Shown: positions 30,785-42,677, counted from the first letter of the stretch. The stretch: 64,000 nt of DNA from Siderastrea radians (GCA_964017195.1 OZ024891.1:1289394-1353393), one strand, 5' to 3'. The notes: a model not told the origin generated them from the sequence alone. Numbers and translations are program-made.

Positions 30785-31069
30785 TGTTTCACTAGCCGCA
30801 TTACCAAGGATTCAAATGTTACACTGTAAGGTTTATTGCCACGTTTCATACAGTAGGTTATTCGAAAGCTGTCAATAGATTACAATTCGTTAGGGGAGTG
30901 AAGAAATATATAATAAATGAATAAAAAGTTACAGCTTACCCATTGGTGTCTGTGGAACGGATCCGCGACTAGTGAAGATGATTAAGTTCGTTCTCTCTAA
31001 TTATCGTTTATTACGTCGCATAATACGTATTTAAGAAAATGTCAGAAATTGCTTTCGTAGGCCGAAACA
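30785..31069 (-). repeat. BEL 5' LTR
   Basis: It carries the element promoter. It is identical on reading to 24766-25050 and is followed by the right GAAAG duplicate at 31070-31074. Confidence 0.9.
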
Positions 31070-32631
31070 GAAAGGAGTTAACGGAAGATCAAGGCAACCG
31101 CTTAAAACCAAAGAATTGCCATGCACCGAGACTCACTGGACTGCCAAAGGTCCATAAAGAAGGAGTACCAATGAGGGGTATTGTGTCAATGGTAGGATCC
31201 CCTTTTGAGAAGGTTTCAAAGACCCTAATCCCAATATTAAGAACTATACAAGGGAGGAGTGGCCTTTATGTTAAGAACTCCAGGGAGCTCAAAGAGAAAA
31301 TCAAAGATTGGAGAGTAGAGAGAAATGAGATTCTGGTCAGCTATGATGTTAAGAACTTGTACCCTTCCATACCTATTGACAAAGCGTTGGAGCTAGTGGA
31401 AAGATTGTTGAACGAGAATGAGGACCTCGGAGAAACAACCACAATGAGTGTAACATCAATAATGGAGTTGTTAAAGTGGATGTTCGATCTGACCTATTGT
31501 GAATACGGAGGAAGTCATTTTGTTTTAGACAGTGGACCAATAGGCCTTGGTGCCACGGGTGAAATTGCAATCATATACATGGAAGACTTCCAGTTGAGAG
31601 CTATGGAAACGTCTCCATATCCCCTAAATGAATGGTTCTGGTACATAGATGATAGTGAGACCAAATGCAAGGAAGGAGAAGCTCAAGAGATACTAGATCA
31701 CCTCAATACCATTGAGCCAGGAGTAATTGTGTTCACAAAAGAAGACCAAGAAGGAGATGTTTTACCAGTACTTGATTTAAAACAGACCGTAGACAGGAAG
31801 ACCAAGAAGATAGAATGCTCTGTCTATTACAAGAAGACTCACACAAACATAAATGTAAAGGAAAGGTCCAATCACCCAGAAAGTATGAAGAGAGCGATTG
31901 TGAAAGGTTTTACTGACAGAGCGAGGGCCTTATGTGATGAAAAACACCTGGCAGAAGAATTGAACAACATCGAAGACGTGTTTGTAGCGAATGGGTATCC
32001 CAGAGAGACCGTGAGAAGGTTTATGGAGCAAAGACATCAACAGACAGACAAGAAAGAACAGGAAGAACAGGAAAGTCGTGGAGCCGTGACCATACCATAT
32101 TTAAAAGGGTTGTCTGAGCGGTTCAGGAGAACTGCTAACCGACACTCTTTTCGAGTTGCTTTCAAGCCTGGAAGAAAGATCAAAGAGATTAAACGTACAT
32201 GTCAAGAGCCGCTTGGTGAAAGGCAGAAATGTGTTGTGTATAAGATTCCGTGTACCTGCCAGAATTCAGTGTATGTAGGAGAGACATGGCGCCTGCTCCA
32301 AACACGAAAGAAAGAACACATGGACAAAGTCAGATTAACAAATGAAGACCTTCAAAAAGGAAACACTCTATCGGCCGAAAGACGAATGGGCAAAGAAGAT
32401 GGAGGCCTAGCACGACACACTATTGAGTGCCAAAGAAGTATTGACTGGACAAACGCAAAAATCGTAGCGACAGAGAGAGGGTTGAGACAAAGGAAGGTTC
32501 TCGAAGGAATTGAATCACTGCGACAGAAGCACCGCGGAATGAAAGTGCTTAACAGTTTTGACCATGTTGAAACGTGGAAATCAATCCTGAACTCCTTCTT
32601 CGATCGTGAGGGAGACTGTGATAATCAGTGA

Positions 32632-32908
32632 AGTATCACAAATGTAAAATTACTTGACAGGCCTCGTTACATTTTCCCGCCCCTTTTTTCACATACGTCG
32701 TATAATAGTCACGATTTATTGGTGCGGTTACCAAGCTGAACATGAGAAACAATCCGCCATATTGTCATTTTTAACAACAGCCTGAAGAAGATCAGTGAAA
32801 CTGATCGAAACGTCGATTTTAAATATTCTTAACCTCGGAAAAGATCCCGAAAAACAGTGAAAAAATTTTAATTTCTTAAGATGAGAGGTGAAAGTTTCAG
32901 AAATAGGA
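32632..32908 (+). repeat. 3' UTR/pseudo-LTR of the plus Penelope copy and start of a third copy
   Basis: It repeats the UTR of the other copies, with the hammerhead-like motif at 32781-32815, and then 28 bp of a new ORF start (ATGAGAGGTGAAAGTTTCAG) before the sequence stops at the target duplication. Confidence 0.75.
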
Positions 32909-32920
32909 CATTATTTTTAG
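32909..32920. repeat. Target-site duplication, right copy (12 bp)
   Basis: CATTATTTTTAG, identical to 20543-20554. Confidence 0.75.
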
Positions 32921-33427
32921 GTTTCTTTTATATAAATGCGATTTTTGCCCTTTTCAAAAGGCCAAAAGGGCAAAACTGACATTTACAAAAGTGACACTGC
33001 CCCTATAAAGCTCGACCAAACGTTCACTTAGCATTGCTGAATAAAATGTTATGTACGAGACGTGAATGACTCGGTTGGACGTCACGATTTATGCGATGAT
33101 GTAAACTGCGCTTGTTACGATGTTCAACAGAGTCTTAGTTAAACTCGAACTTCATGAGAAATCTATTAACAGTATTAAACATGGAGGCCTTAATAGCCTA
33201 ATCAGCAATACTTTGTTGGCTTTGTTTTCCCAGGATTGTAATGTCTGAAGATCCACCACTAGTAAGAAGACCCTAAGACCGGATTAAAACCATTCAATAA
33301 CACAATTCACATTCCATCTTAATTATCAAAATTATCAAAAGTTACAACCGAACGCAAATCTGTCCTTTCATCAGAACAATTAACACGGGTAAACCCTGGA
33401 AAACATGAAGGTAGCATATAAAACGCT
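32921..33427. other. No gene seen
   Basis: AT-rich sequence with a short GC-poor palindrome (CCTTTTCAAAAGG near 32949). Confidence 0.4.
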
Positions 33428-33925
33428 GTGGTTGAAGGAAAAACAGTAGTTGGGCCCTCACTAAGAGAAGCGCTAGCAAATGGCGACTGCAAGACGTTCA
33501 AAGAAGCACAAGCACTTAAAGACAATGAAAAGGTTGCAGACAAACTTGTTGAGGCGTTCCGCAATGTGGATTCCGACAGGGTTAGTGACACACTTAAAAA
33601 AGTTGAAGGTGACAAACTTGCTGAAACAATGCTGGAGGTCGAGGCTGACACACTAGGCTAAACGCTGCTCGTGACGCTCCGCGACCTGGAGGCCGGGAAA
33701 CTAGCTGAGGTGGAGGCCGAGACACTGGGCGAAACGCTGGCAGAGGGCGATGCCGATGCCGACACACTGGCGGCTGAGACGCTCGGCGAGGTGGAGGCCG
33801 AGACACTAGCTGAGGGGGAGGCTGAGACACTGGGCGAAACGCTGGCCGAGGGCGATGCCGATGCCGACACACTGGCTGAGACGCTCAGCGAGGTGAAGGC
33901 CGAGACACTGGGCGAAACGCAATAA
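33428..33925 (+). pseudogene. Repetitive acidic ORF (AETLGE-type), interrupted by one stop
   Basis: The frame MVEGKTVVGPSLREALANG runs to a TAA at 33659-33661 and continues in the same frame to 33925. The second half consists of short repeats such as AETLGETLAEGDADADTL, with a DNA period of about 105 bp between 33726 and 33831. Every third or fourth position is hydrophobic, so the product would be a regular acidic helix. The stretch is GC-richer than its surroundings. Similar low-complexity repeats occur in many unrelated proteins, so I assign no function. It could be one exon of a larger repeat gene, in which case the stop is a lesion. Confidence 0.4.
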
Positions 33926-34145
33926 AACAGCCAAAATGGAGGGTATACTTCTATGTTGACACAAGCCAAAGGAAGGTCTACTCTGGGACCTTAAGTCGCC
34001 GTGACTATGGGCGACTTAAGGTGACTTTAGGCGATTTCAGGCGACTTAAGCAAAATTTGCCAAAGCATTATGGCAATTTTTAGTAATTTTAGGCGACTTA
34101 AGGCAATTTTGGGCCACTTAAGGCGATTTTAGGCAACTTAAGGGA

Positions 34146-36096
34146 AATTTTGGGTAAGTTGAGGGTGTATTCAAATTGGCCCTGGTCCAACCAGCAGCCT
34201 CCAGGACCAGGAGTTGTCCTTTGTAAGACCTCTGCCCCCACGCCCTCCTTTGATCAATGCAACAAATTAAATTTGAACGTGCGCAGGTAGTGAAGCCCCA
34301 GCCATCACACATTCACTTTTAAGACGGCGGGCCTTACCATCAGAACAAGGTCTCATGCCCAGATCTTATTATTGACACTCAACTTACTAATATAACACTA
34401 AACAGACTTGAAGTGAGTCAGTCAATTCCAAGGTGTGATGATTACTACGAACTGAACAGAGCATGCTTTATGCGGTCAGGGTTTGGGAAGGTCATACGCC
34501 ATGCGCATATGGCCCATAACCTTCTAAAAAGGCGCATTATAAATCTACTTATGGGGCCAAAGATGCGCCCGTGTCACGTAATGGCTGTAGCCTATTTCAT
34601 GATGAACACTTTCACTAAGCTTCCAAACTAGGTTTGCCGTCGAAAATGCATGTGCTTCGAGTTTTATTTACATTTTCCACCTTCAAATCACTCACTGTGA
34701 ATCTTTGTAGATAGCTCCGACGGTAATGTTCAGTTAACATGCATCCAAAAAAATTCTGAAGTTGAATAATTACCAAAGAAAACTGTCAACGTTTTTTAGC
34801 ATGAACATCATGCCCAACAAGTATGAGAAGGGTTGTGACAAAGATGCAAGCAATGGTACAACGGCTGGAACAGGCAAACAAACATATCTTTCAGGCCTGG
34901 TAATGAAGAGCATAGACTTTCTCAAAAGTCCTTCGCTTCTCATTTCCGATTCCAGTGGTGGGCCCACTCCGAAAAAACACTCTGAGCTCAACTTGTGGGC
35001 AAGACTACGAAGAGCGTAAATTTAAAGTAGTCCCATATCCCAGTTAAATTTGTTTCATTAGTTCAAGGATCAGCATGCACACTGATTGCTTCCCCCTGAA
35101 GCTGTTGAGTCAGTGAAACTGGAATGACGTCCTGATTTGCACTAACTGCAGGGTACTCTAAAAACCACATTAAAGATTTAACAAACTGCACACTGACGCT
35201 GTCCACCAATGTGGCTTAACCTGAATTTTTTTTCTGGCCCATCGCATCAATTCAATCGCCAATTCACTGGGCCCATTGCGTTAATTCAATGGCCCATACT
35301 TTTTCAAAATGGCCCATAACTTTTCACAACAAGGGGCTATAGGTCCATTTGCCTGTTTGCCTTCTCAATCCCTGTTTATGCCCACAAAGGAAATGATCAC
35401 AACTGGAATTGCCTGATACATAATTCATCTAGTTGACACTAGAGAATTTCTTTTTTTTTATTGACCATTAAACTAAAAATACTGCAATAATATAACAATA
35501 CCAGTCATCATATCATTCATGATTACATTTTCAAATATATACACATCAACAGATGAGATGACATGCATAAAAGCAATGCTATGTTGCCTACACTGAAGAC
35601 ATAAAACTTAGATTTGGTAACCTTCCAGGACACTCCAGGGTACTCCAAAACAGCTTGGGTCTTTTCAGAAACTATAAATTGTAATCAATTGGCTGCTTTC
35701 CTGTCACGTACAAAGTACTCCACGAACACTTTTGGAAACAAAGGATAAATTTCTCCGCAATGTCACTTGCCTCTGAATTTCTCCATCTCCACCTTTTCAT
35801 ACTGCTGCAAACTTAAGCATCATCTTGAATACAATCACCAGCTCAACAAAAGTAAGAGTTGTGGACGATTCCACCGACCAGCGTTTTGCCTGTCACTCAA
35901 GCAAATGATCTTCTCTTTAGCTGGCACAATATGCTAGTCCTATCCAAAATTCGTCATCAACAAACATATCGCAAAACGAAGTAAAAAAGACTCATGCATC
36001 CGCCATCTTTATTTCCTCTCTACCCAAGATTCCTTTTGACCCAGCATGCTCGTTCCCAGCTCCACGCTTCCTTTCAAACATTTGCATTTGTTTAAC
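34146..36096. other. Interior of the 5.1 kb element, no recognised gene
   Basis: Open frames of 72 codons (34413, plus) and 85 codons (34762, plus) have no recognisable domain or splice context. If the element once carried a transposase, it is not identifiable by reading. Confidence 0.4.
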
Positions 36097-37826
36097 CACA
36101 GGCAGCCCAAACTAAGGTTGAGAGCTGTGCATAAATTAGACTGTTTTTTCCACGCTATGCATAATAATGACATCGGCAACATTTAAGAGTTTGTATGGAA
36201 ATGATACAAAACGTCTCAAATTGTCACAAATCAGAAAGAAGTCGAAATAAAAAAGATTTTTCTTACTGCATTGTTGTATTGGTCACTATAGGAGGGCTTC
36301 CTGGGCTGGTTTGAAGCTTTTTGGCCGAGAAATTGAGGTTTATATTTTTCATTTTTTCTTGAACGTTTAGAATTAATTAAAGGCAGGAAACAGGTTGACA
36401 CTGCACCTCACTTGAGGTTCGATAAATTCCATCACAATAAACGAATCACCCTACAACTTCAAAGGTGTATTTTTGGGTCTTGCGCATACCTCTGTTCTTT
36501 CTCATGGGTTCCAGATCCTCTTTTAAGCCGTCGAAAATCCCTCTTAATTACGAAACTCGCCTTTCCTGGTATGCGTTTTCATTTAAAGTGCACACATGAA
36601 TCATTGCGAGCCGCGTTTCGACGACAAAATGTCCCTCAGCCGGGGAGAGGCTGAGCGAGATTGTCCACAAGCAGAAGGCGACACTGCGGAGTCCAGAGAG
36701 GTCGGTTTGAGGGAAATAGAAACTATCGGCACGCCCCTGAAATTTAGTCGCCTCACTTGACGCCACGAGCACACTTTAATGTCTTCGTGCTACAATATAT
36801 TAGCATAGTGATTTGTTCCGTCACATTTACCTGTTTACCGCAAAAAAATGTTGTCGAAATTTAGAAGCAGAGACGAGGAGCAGTTTCCACCTAGAAAAAA
36901 AATTGCACCGGTTTTCAAAGGAATGGAAATTGTGGTGTGTATTTTCCACGGTCACAGCAATTTTTTTTAGGGCAGACAACCCTATATATGGGAATTAAAT
37001 AATGAGGTTGATTTGCGGGCAGTGAGCAGGATCATTTGCGCCAAATACTCGGCATAAAATCATCGAATGGATTGATAACAGTGCAGCAAAAGATAGTTCT
37101 TCGTTCGTCCCTAAAACGAAATTATGGTTTTCCACGTCAAGTGAGGCGAGTGAATTTCACGGCCGTTCTAATATTTCTCTATTTCTGTAAACCGACCTCT
37201 CTGGACTCCGCAGTGTCGTGTTTGCTTGTCGACAATCTCACTCAGCCTGTCCCCGACTGAGGAACATTTTGTCGTCGAAACGCGGCTCGCAATGATTCAT
37301 GTGTGCACTTCAAATGAAAACGCATACCAGGAAAGGCGAGTTTCGTATTTAAGAGGGATTTTCGACGGCTTAAAATAGGATCTGGAACCCATGAGAAAGA
37401 ACAGAGGTATGCGCAAGACCCAAGAATTCACCTTTGAAGTTGTAGGGCGATTCGTTTATTGTGATGGAATTTATCGAACCTCAAGTGAGTTGCAGTGTGA
37501 AATTGTTTCCTGCCTTTAATTAATTCTAAACGTTCAGTAAACATGAAAAAATATAAACCTCAATTTCTCGGCCAAAAAGCTTCAAACCAGACCAGGAAGC
37601 CCTCAAATAATGACCAATACAACAATGAAATAAGGCAAATCTTTTTTATTTCGACTTTTTTCTGATTTGTGGCAATTTGAGACGTTTTGTATCATTTCCA
37701 TACAAACTCTAAAATGTTGCCGATGTCATTATTATGCATAGTGTGCTGATGTCATTATTATGCATAGCGTGGAAAAAAACAGTCTAATTTATGCGCAGCT
37801 CTCAACCTTAGCTTGGGCTGCCTGTG
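36097..37826. mobile_element. Foldback element, 1.73 kb, arms about 0.67-0.69 kb
   Basis: The left arm (36097 to about 36762) and right arm (about 37135-37826) are long inverted repeats starting CACAGGCAGCCC. The flanks carry a 7 bp duplication GTTTAAC (36090-36096, 37827-37833). The right arm contains a local duplication (GATGTCATTATTATGCATAG twice near 37730-37770). No coding region is evident. It belongs to the same family as 4373-4846. Confidence 0.8.
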
Positions 37827-37833
37827 GTTTAAC

Positions 37834-39029
37834 AGGCTTCGAGATCGAACTTTATTTCCAGCGCAAGCCTTATTGGAAACGACATTTCGATCTTCTCAGT
37901 GGTCGATTAGAGGTAAAAATTGATAATCAAGAATTGTAATGACAGCCGGCAAGGAAATTTGCGGTCTTTACATGTGTTTGTGTACGAGAACTGATCTGAT
38001 GAGATGAACGCATGGCAGATTTTCGTCTGAGATGCTTGAAATTCGTCCCAGCTAATTTCAGGTGAATTTTGAAGTGGATTTTTCTTTGTATTGTCATTAT
38101 GCCGGGCAAACTATTTTAAAAGATTTATATCGTGTTATGGCATCTGATCTCTTAAACACTGGGTAAGTACTGGCTGTACTTGCAATTCATTGCACTTGGC
38201 AATATTTTAGATGCACGGAAAACGCATGGCCACCATCTCTTAAATTCACAAATGGTTTCAAGCTGCTTTTTGGGAGTAGATGCTCCTGTTGATTGAATAT
38301 TTCACGACACTTAGGATGAGGACCTTCTCAAGGGAGATCACTTAGTAGAGGGATCAAGGAGATACTTTGTTTATCATTCACTGTGAAGTATTGACATAAC
38401 CTCTTCATGAGAATAAAAAGAGTTGATATTGTTTCATATTAGTGCACCATCCCTTTCGTTATCTTCAATTAACAGGAACTGTTAAGAGCCTTGTTCTCAC
38501 TTATATAATGAAAGCAGTCCTCGTGGGACCTCTGAGGGTTTTTCTTTTAAGGTGAATTGGGGGTATTTTTGGAGGTCGTCATGACCACTACTAGAGTTAT
38601 CCTGGTGTCATGGCAGACACTGTAAAAAATGTGACAGGAAATAGTCAACTGCCCAAAGAATTACATTGTAGTACCTCCTGGGGTGGATGAAAATGAATGT
38701 GAGCCACACCCATATAAGGCAATGATTTGTACTTTAAAGAGCTTGCTAAAGTGCAGTGCTCCAGTCACGTCTATGGAGGAGTTCCCCCAAAGGTTTTAGC
38801 TACCAGTGGTACAATTGCAATCATTAAAATGATTGAATCTTAAATTGAGTGGGTGTATTTTAAATTTAAATTGTCATAAAATTGGAAGCACTTTCTCAGG
38901 AGTCACCCAGAGAAAGTAGTGAACCAATGAGCACTTCCTTGGCAGACAAGTTATTTTAGAAATGGTGATGTGCACCCTCTTAAATGCAATTTGAGTGTTT
39001 TACGCCTTGTCAGAAATAAATGATTTAAA
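37834..39029. other. Interior of the 5.1 kb element, right part; no gene seen
   Basis: Non-coding; no motifs beyond the subterminal repeats that follow. Confidence 0.4.
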
Positions 39030-39670
39030 GTGACTTTGGGCGACTTGAGGCGACTTAAGGCGACTCGACTTTAGGCGACTTAAGGTCCCAGAGTAGGCCT
39101 AAAGGAGTAAATATGCTTAAGTTTGACTTAGGACTTTCCTTGAAGCAAACTCCACTCTAAAGTGGACTCGCAAAGGATTTCCCTGCTCTACTATAATAGT
39201 TGACTTTATAAGTTAGACTTGGGCAAGTTGGAGAGAGGGTTGTTCCTTCCCATATAACTTATGTAGGCATATGCCGCTCACTTATTTGTTGTCGTCTTAA
39301 ATAAGCCGATAATTTTTTTTTCAGTTTTGATGCCAAAAAGGGTTTAGACCTTAATAGTGTGTTCTGCATACGGTTAAATAAAATTTGTATTCGGTCTAAG
39401 ATAGTCCGACGGCAAAGAATTCTAGGGGGAACAACTCCACCCACAACCCCACCCAGTTATGTCACTCCAATCCATACTTAAGGAGATTGGGTTGTTTGAC
39501 ATAGTTAGCCTTAAAACATCAGGACTCTTGTCAGAATTTGTTGCATCCAGGAGTTCTGTTACTTCAATACACGAACAACGATAGAGTTGTCGTGTCTTAT
39601 ACGTCAGGATAACTTTCTGTAATAGGACTACACTGTTGTCAACTTTACTGGATGAGAATTATTCCGATAA

Positions 39671-40024
39671 GTGCTAATTGGGCAAGGTGGTAGGCCAAAT
39701 TCAATTTGGCAGTCACAGAACTTTTTTTTACTGGAATCCAGTTATTTTCAAGCTGGAGCAGCATGTATAGTCCTTGTTCTTTTTATTCTTTACTGCATCA
39801 CTTGCTATCTAATGTCGGGAATAATTAGAAAGTTGCTTGTACGTAATTTTAGACAAGCAATATCATTAGGTTGCTTAATTGATCGACACATGGCCAGAAA
39901 TCCCGGACATTTGAGCCCGCGCAGCAGTACGCGGCTAATCCTCCAAAATAGCAGAAAAGCCAACATGGCGGCTGAAAGGCGTGCAGGCACCCAGGTCGAC
40001 TATTTACAACTGAATTCTCTTTAG
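39671..40024 (+). CDS. Possible last exon of a single-pass membrane protein (weak)
   Basis: The frame encodes a hydrophobic stretch ACIVLVLFILYCITCYL followed by a basic segment (RKLLVRNFRQ), then a Ser/Arg-rich tail ending DYLQLNSL and a stop. A T-rich tract with CAG near 39740 could be an acceptor just before the hydrophobic part. No family is recognised; it may be chance. Confidence 0.25.
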   Translation: MLIGQGGRPNSIWQSQNFFLLESSYFQAGAACIVLVLFILYCITCYLMSGIIRKLLVRNFRQAISLGCLIDRHMARNPGHLSPRSSTRLILQNSRKANMAAERRAGTQVDYLQLNSL

Positions 40025-42360
40025 TCTGTCGTTCTGTTCGACACCACCCGCAAGAAATATAAAAGGGAGAAACTGTCCGACGTTGAAAGAATCATACAGT
40101 GGCGAAAGAAACAATATGTCAGATTTTCAGTTATAAAATTCTTTCTTATTCTTTCTTTACGTAATTTAGACAATGCTCAGTGGATAGGGAGATCTTTTCC
40201 CTAAATTTACAGCAGCCAAAACTCTTCAGAAGGTCAGACTTTATTTTCAGTATACTTGAATGAAAATCCGTAACTCGATTCTCTAACTAAAATTCCCGCC
40301 AACTTGCGCGAGAAGTAAAATATGCAAACTTTAGAGCGGTGACCTGCCTGACTGTTTTTAAACAGTCGGGCTGTTAAACCACTAGCCCCAGTTCTAAACG
40401 GGGTTTTAAAGCCTGGTTTCTAAGCTTTATTTGATAGCTTAATTTTGCGTAAAATCGAGTTTCCACTCGCGCACCAGGTCACGCTGGAATGGTTCTCCAT
40501 TTGTATCTTCATATATCCGTGTTTTCATCGTCAAAGTGGACACTGTTTAATAATCGTTTTAAATCTCCCTGAAAATCGCTGTGTATGTGCGACACGATGC
40601 CAACTTTAAGGAATGAACTTGGAAAAATCGACCACTTGAACAGAAACTTGCCCAGCTGCGGTGGAGGACTGCTGCTTAAAAAATTTCCCACAGAAAATAG
40701 ATGAGGGAAAAGAGCGCGAGAACAGCTAAAAACACGCTTAAAATGGACTGTGTTACCGAACTGGTGAAGATATGCATTTTATGTAGTGGGATTGAAGATG
40801 TCTTCACCTGGTCGATTCCAGCTTGGAAACTTATACAGGCACGCTAGAAGTTATCATGAGCTCAAATATTAGTTTTCACCTCATACACTTCTTTATGAAC
40901 GTAACCGCCATGTTTGTTTCGGAAATACGAGATAGCCGCTGCCATTCCGCGGGCGACATGTCTGAGATTTTAGGCCATGTTAATTTACAATTGCGTATCT
41001 TCCGCAAGTTCTGCCTCGCCGATTGCCTCGTCATCAAACCTCCACATAGCAGTCTTTAAAAAGTAAAATCAAAAATAAGAGCTGATTGTACATGTGGTGA
41101 CTTAAAGCCTGGAAGCAGAAGGAAGGAAGCTTGCATCACGTGGAACCAAAAGCTCAATCAGCGCTGAGCACAGTTGAAAGAGTTTACGGAGCCTTTCGCA
41201 CCATCTGGTGCGCAAGGGTTAAAGAAGAAGATTGCAGTCTTGAGCTTTAGTTTTTCTGCGAGAAGAGGAAGCCACATCCATTATGTTATAGATACGCTTC
41301 GTTCACTACGTCATCCACTTTTCCGTTTATCTGTAAAGAGCAAGAGGATGTCAAAGCTTAAAGCATTTCTGTTATACTGCGTATATTAGCTAATTAAGGT
41401 AAATTTTGAACTAGTTTTTAACTTAATCGTAGCTCTTTTATGCAAATATTGGAGTCATTGGACAGTAATGGAAATAGGGCCATATAAAAGTGAATTATTA
41501 GTTCTATTATTAACCTTTCAAGATTACGCAATTTTATAGCAATAACTAAGGTGGTAGATATATAGCTTTGATTAAAATGCAAGCCACAAACAACTTATAA
41601 CTGTTTTCTATTTGTCGCGTTAAAAACAGGTTGACATGGGCGGTGATTACAAATGGACAAAAAGTTAGGTCACCGCAGCTCTACAAAGTGTCAATGCAAC
41701 GCCAAAGGCCAGTAGGAGAGAAGCACAAGAATATACTTAAACTAAAGGTTCTTAAACACAAGCGTTCGTGAGCCGTGAACCGAAAGTTGAATGTTTCGTT
41801 TTTTGGCTTGTTTTTGCTCCTCACAAACGGCCTCTTGTTGTGGTGTCCAGTGACTTGCCATCACGTTAAAATGCGTCACAATGAAAACATTCAACTTCCA
41901 GCTGCTGTCCCTCTCGTGAGCTATGGACGGCTCGCAAGGTATGGCAAAGCTTAATCCTATTCAGACCGAGCTTTTGGGGGCTTTCTAGGTCAGGGACCAC
42001 CTGTAACTTTAAAACCGCTCAAACCTTGGCCACCAAGTTTACCGAGGATAATATACACATGTTTTTATTGGATTTTATTGATTTTGATTTTATTTATTAG
42101 TTGTAGCTTAAATTGATTTGAAATTATAAATTTGGAGAGAGCCTGAAAAGCTCCCCTCCCCTCCCAGGTCCGGATAGGGTCAAGGGTTAATCAAGTGTTT
42201 GTAGCACAAGGGCGAGAGGGTGTATCTATGACACCAGTGCAACTTTAATACAAGTTCAATTCATTCGGGTTCCCTCTATTGGCTCTGTTTTCACACTTGA
42301 GATGACACCGGTGGAAAAGCTCATATCGGTACGGTGGGTTATACTTGTGCGAGTTGAATC
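40025..42360. other. About 2.3 kb without a supported gene
   Basis: Short frames at 40823 and 41174 (plus) have no exon features. The small hairpin GACTGTTTTTAAACAGTC at about 40348 is noted. Confidence 0.4.
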
Positions 42361-42480
42361 AGTCAATCAATCAATCAATCCTTTATTAACGTGGTCAGCA
42401 CGCTTAGCTAAAAAGCTAGTTTACAGGTGCGCCAGGAAATAAAAATACAAAATAGAAAAATAAAAACTTCTTGGAAGTGT
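42361..42480 (-). mobile_element. LINE 3' end with (TTGA)n tail
   Basis: (TCAA)n at 42361-42380 is followed by TCCTTTATTAACGTGG, the antisense of a CR1-like 3' tail with a microsatellite. Only the tail is present. Confidence 0.5.
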
Positions 42481-42677
42481 ATAAATTTAATTAAGCTATA
42501 ATTAAGAATGACTACGTGTTATAATATTTTGTCTAGCTAAGAATAAAATATAGAAAGTTGAAACCGGTGGCTGTGCGGGATGGAGATTCTTATTCCGGTA
42601 CGAAAGCTCCTACCGGTATCGTGTAAATGCGGTGTAAGTGACTCTTCGTTTCACGTTCCCATTAGTTTCAAACACCT

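Larger units (their letters stand above)
24766..31069 (-). mobile_element. Complete BEL/Pao LTR retrotransposon (6304 bp)
   Basis: Two 285 bp LTRs of TG...CA form, an exact 5 bp target duplication, a purine tract at the 3' LTR, a small gag-like ORF and a 1741-codon pol ORF without stops are all present. By eye the LTRs do not differ at any base. It sits in antisense orientation in the plus-strand Penelope ORF, after the IVSRK codons. Everything needed for reverse transcription and integration appears intact. Confidence 0.92.
23725..32631 (+). pseudogene. Second Penelope RT/GIY-YIG ORF, split by the BEL element
   Basis: The N-terminal part (MRGESF to IVSRK) lies at 23725-24765 and the rest (KELTEDQG to the stop) at 31070-32631. 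An in-frame TAA stands 12 bp before the ATG, which supports this start. Removing the insertion and one 5 bp duplicate restores the same domain order as the minus copy. Differences seen against that copy are few: Ile for Thr after YPS, YIDD for YVDD in the catalytic motif, Leu for Phe twice near the endonuclease, Ser for Thr, and Asn for Ser near the end. The insertion makes this copy non-functional. Confidence 0.85.
20555..32908. mobile_element. Composite head-to-head pair of Penelope-like elements with a nested BEL/Pao element
   Basis: Without the BEL insertion and its duplicated 5 bp this unit is 6045 bp. The minus-strand unit runs from about 23400 down to 20555. The plus-strand unit starts at about 23400 with a piece of the ORF 3' end plus UTR (a pseudo-LTR), continues with a full ORF from 23725, and ends at 32908, 28 bp into the start of a further copy. 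A single 12 bp target duplication flanks the whole, so the pair entered as one insertion. Penelope-like elements are known for partial tandem and inverted arrangements. Both ORFs are nearly identical in sequence. Confidence 0.8.
33974..39100. mobile_element. 5.1 kb TIR element with GCGACTTAAGG subterminal repeats
   Basis: Both ends begin AGG(T/C)CTACTCTGGGACC going inward and continue TTAAGTCGCC. AAAGGA flanks each side (33968-33973, 39101-39106), a 6 bp target duplication. Just inside, variants of GGCGACTTAAGG are repeated about a dozen times on the left (34005-34145) and several times on the right (39030-39085). Such clusters are transposase-binding sites in many cut-and-paste elements. I see no transposase, so the element is non-autonomous. 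A foldback element (36097-37826) is nested in it. Confidence 0.7.

Noticed and set aside
33594..33969. Minus-strand Ser/Val/Ala-rich repeat ORFs
   Set aside because: Antisense of the AETLGE-type repeat; composition is forced by the repeat.
40509..40691. Minus-strand 60-codon frame with a Pro/Ser-rich start
   Set aside because: It begins with GTG, has no ATG, and lacks a splice context.
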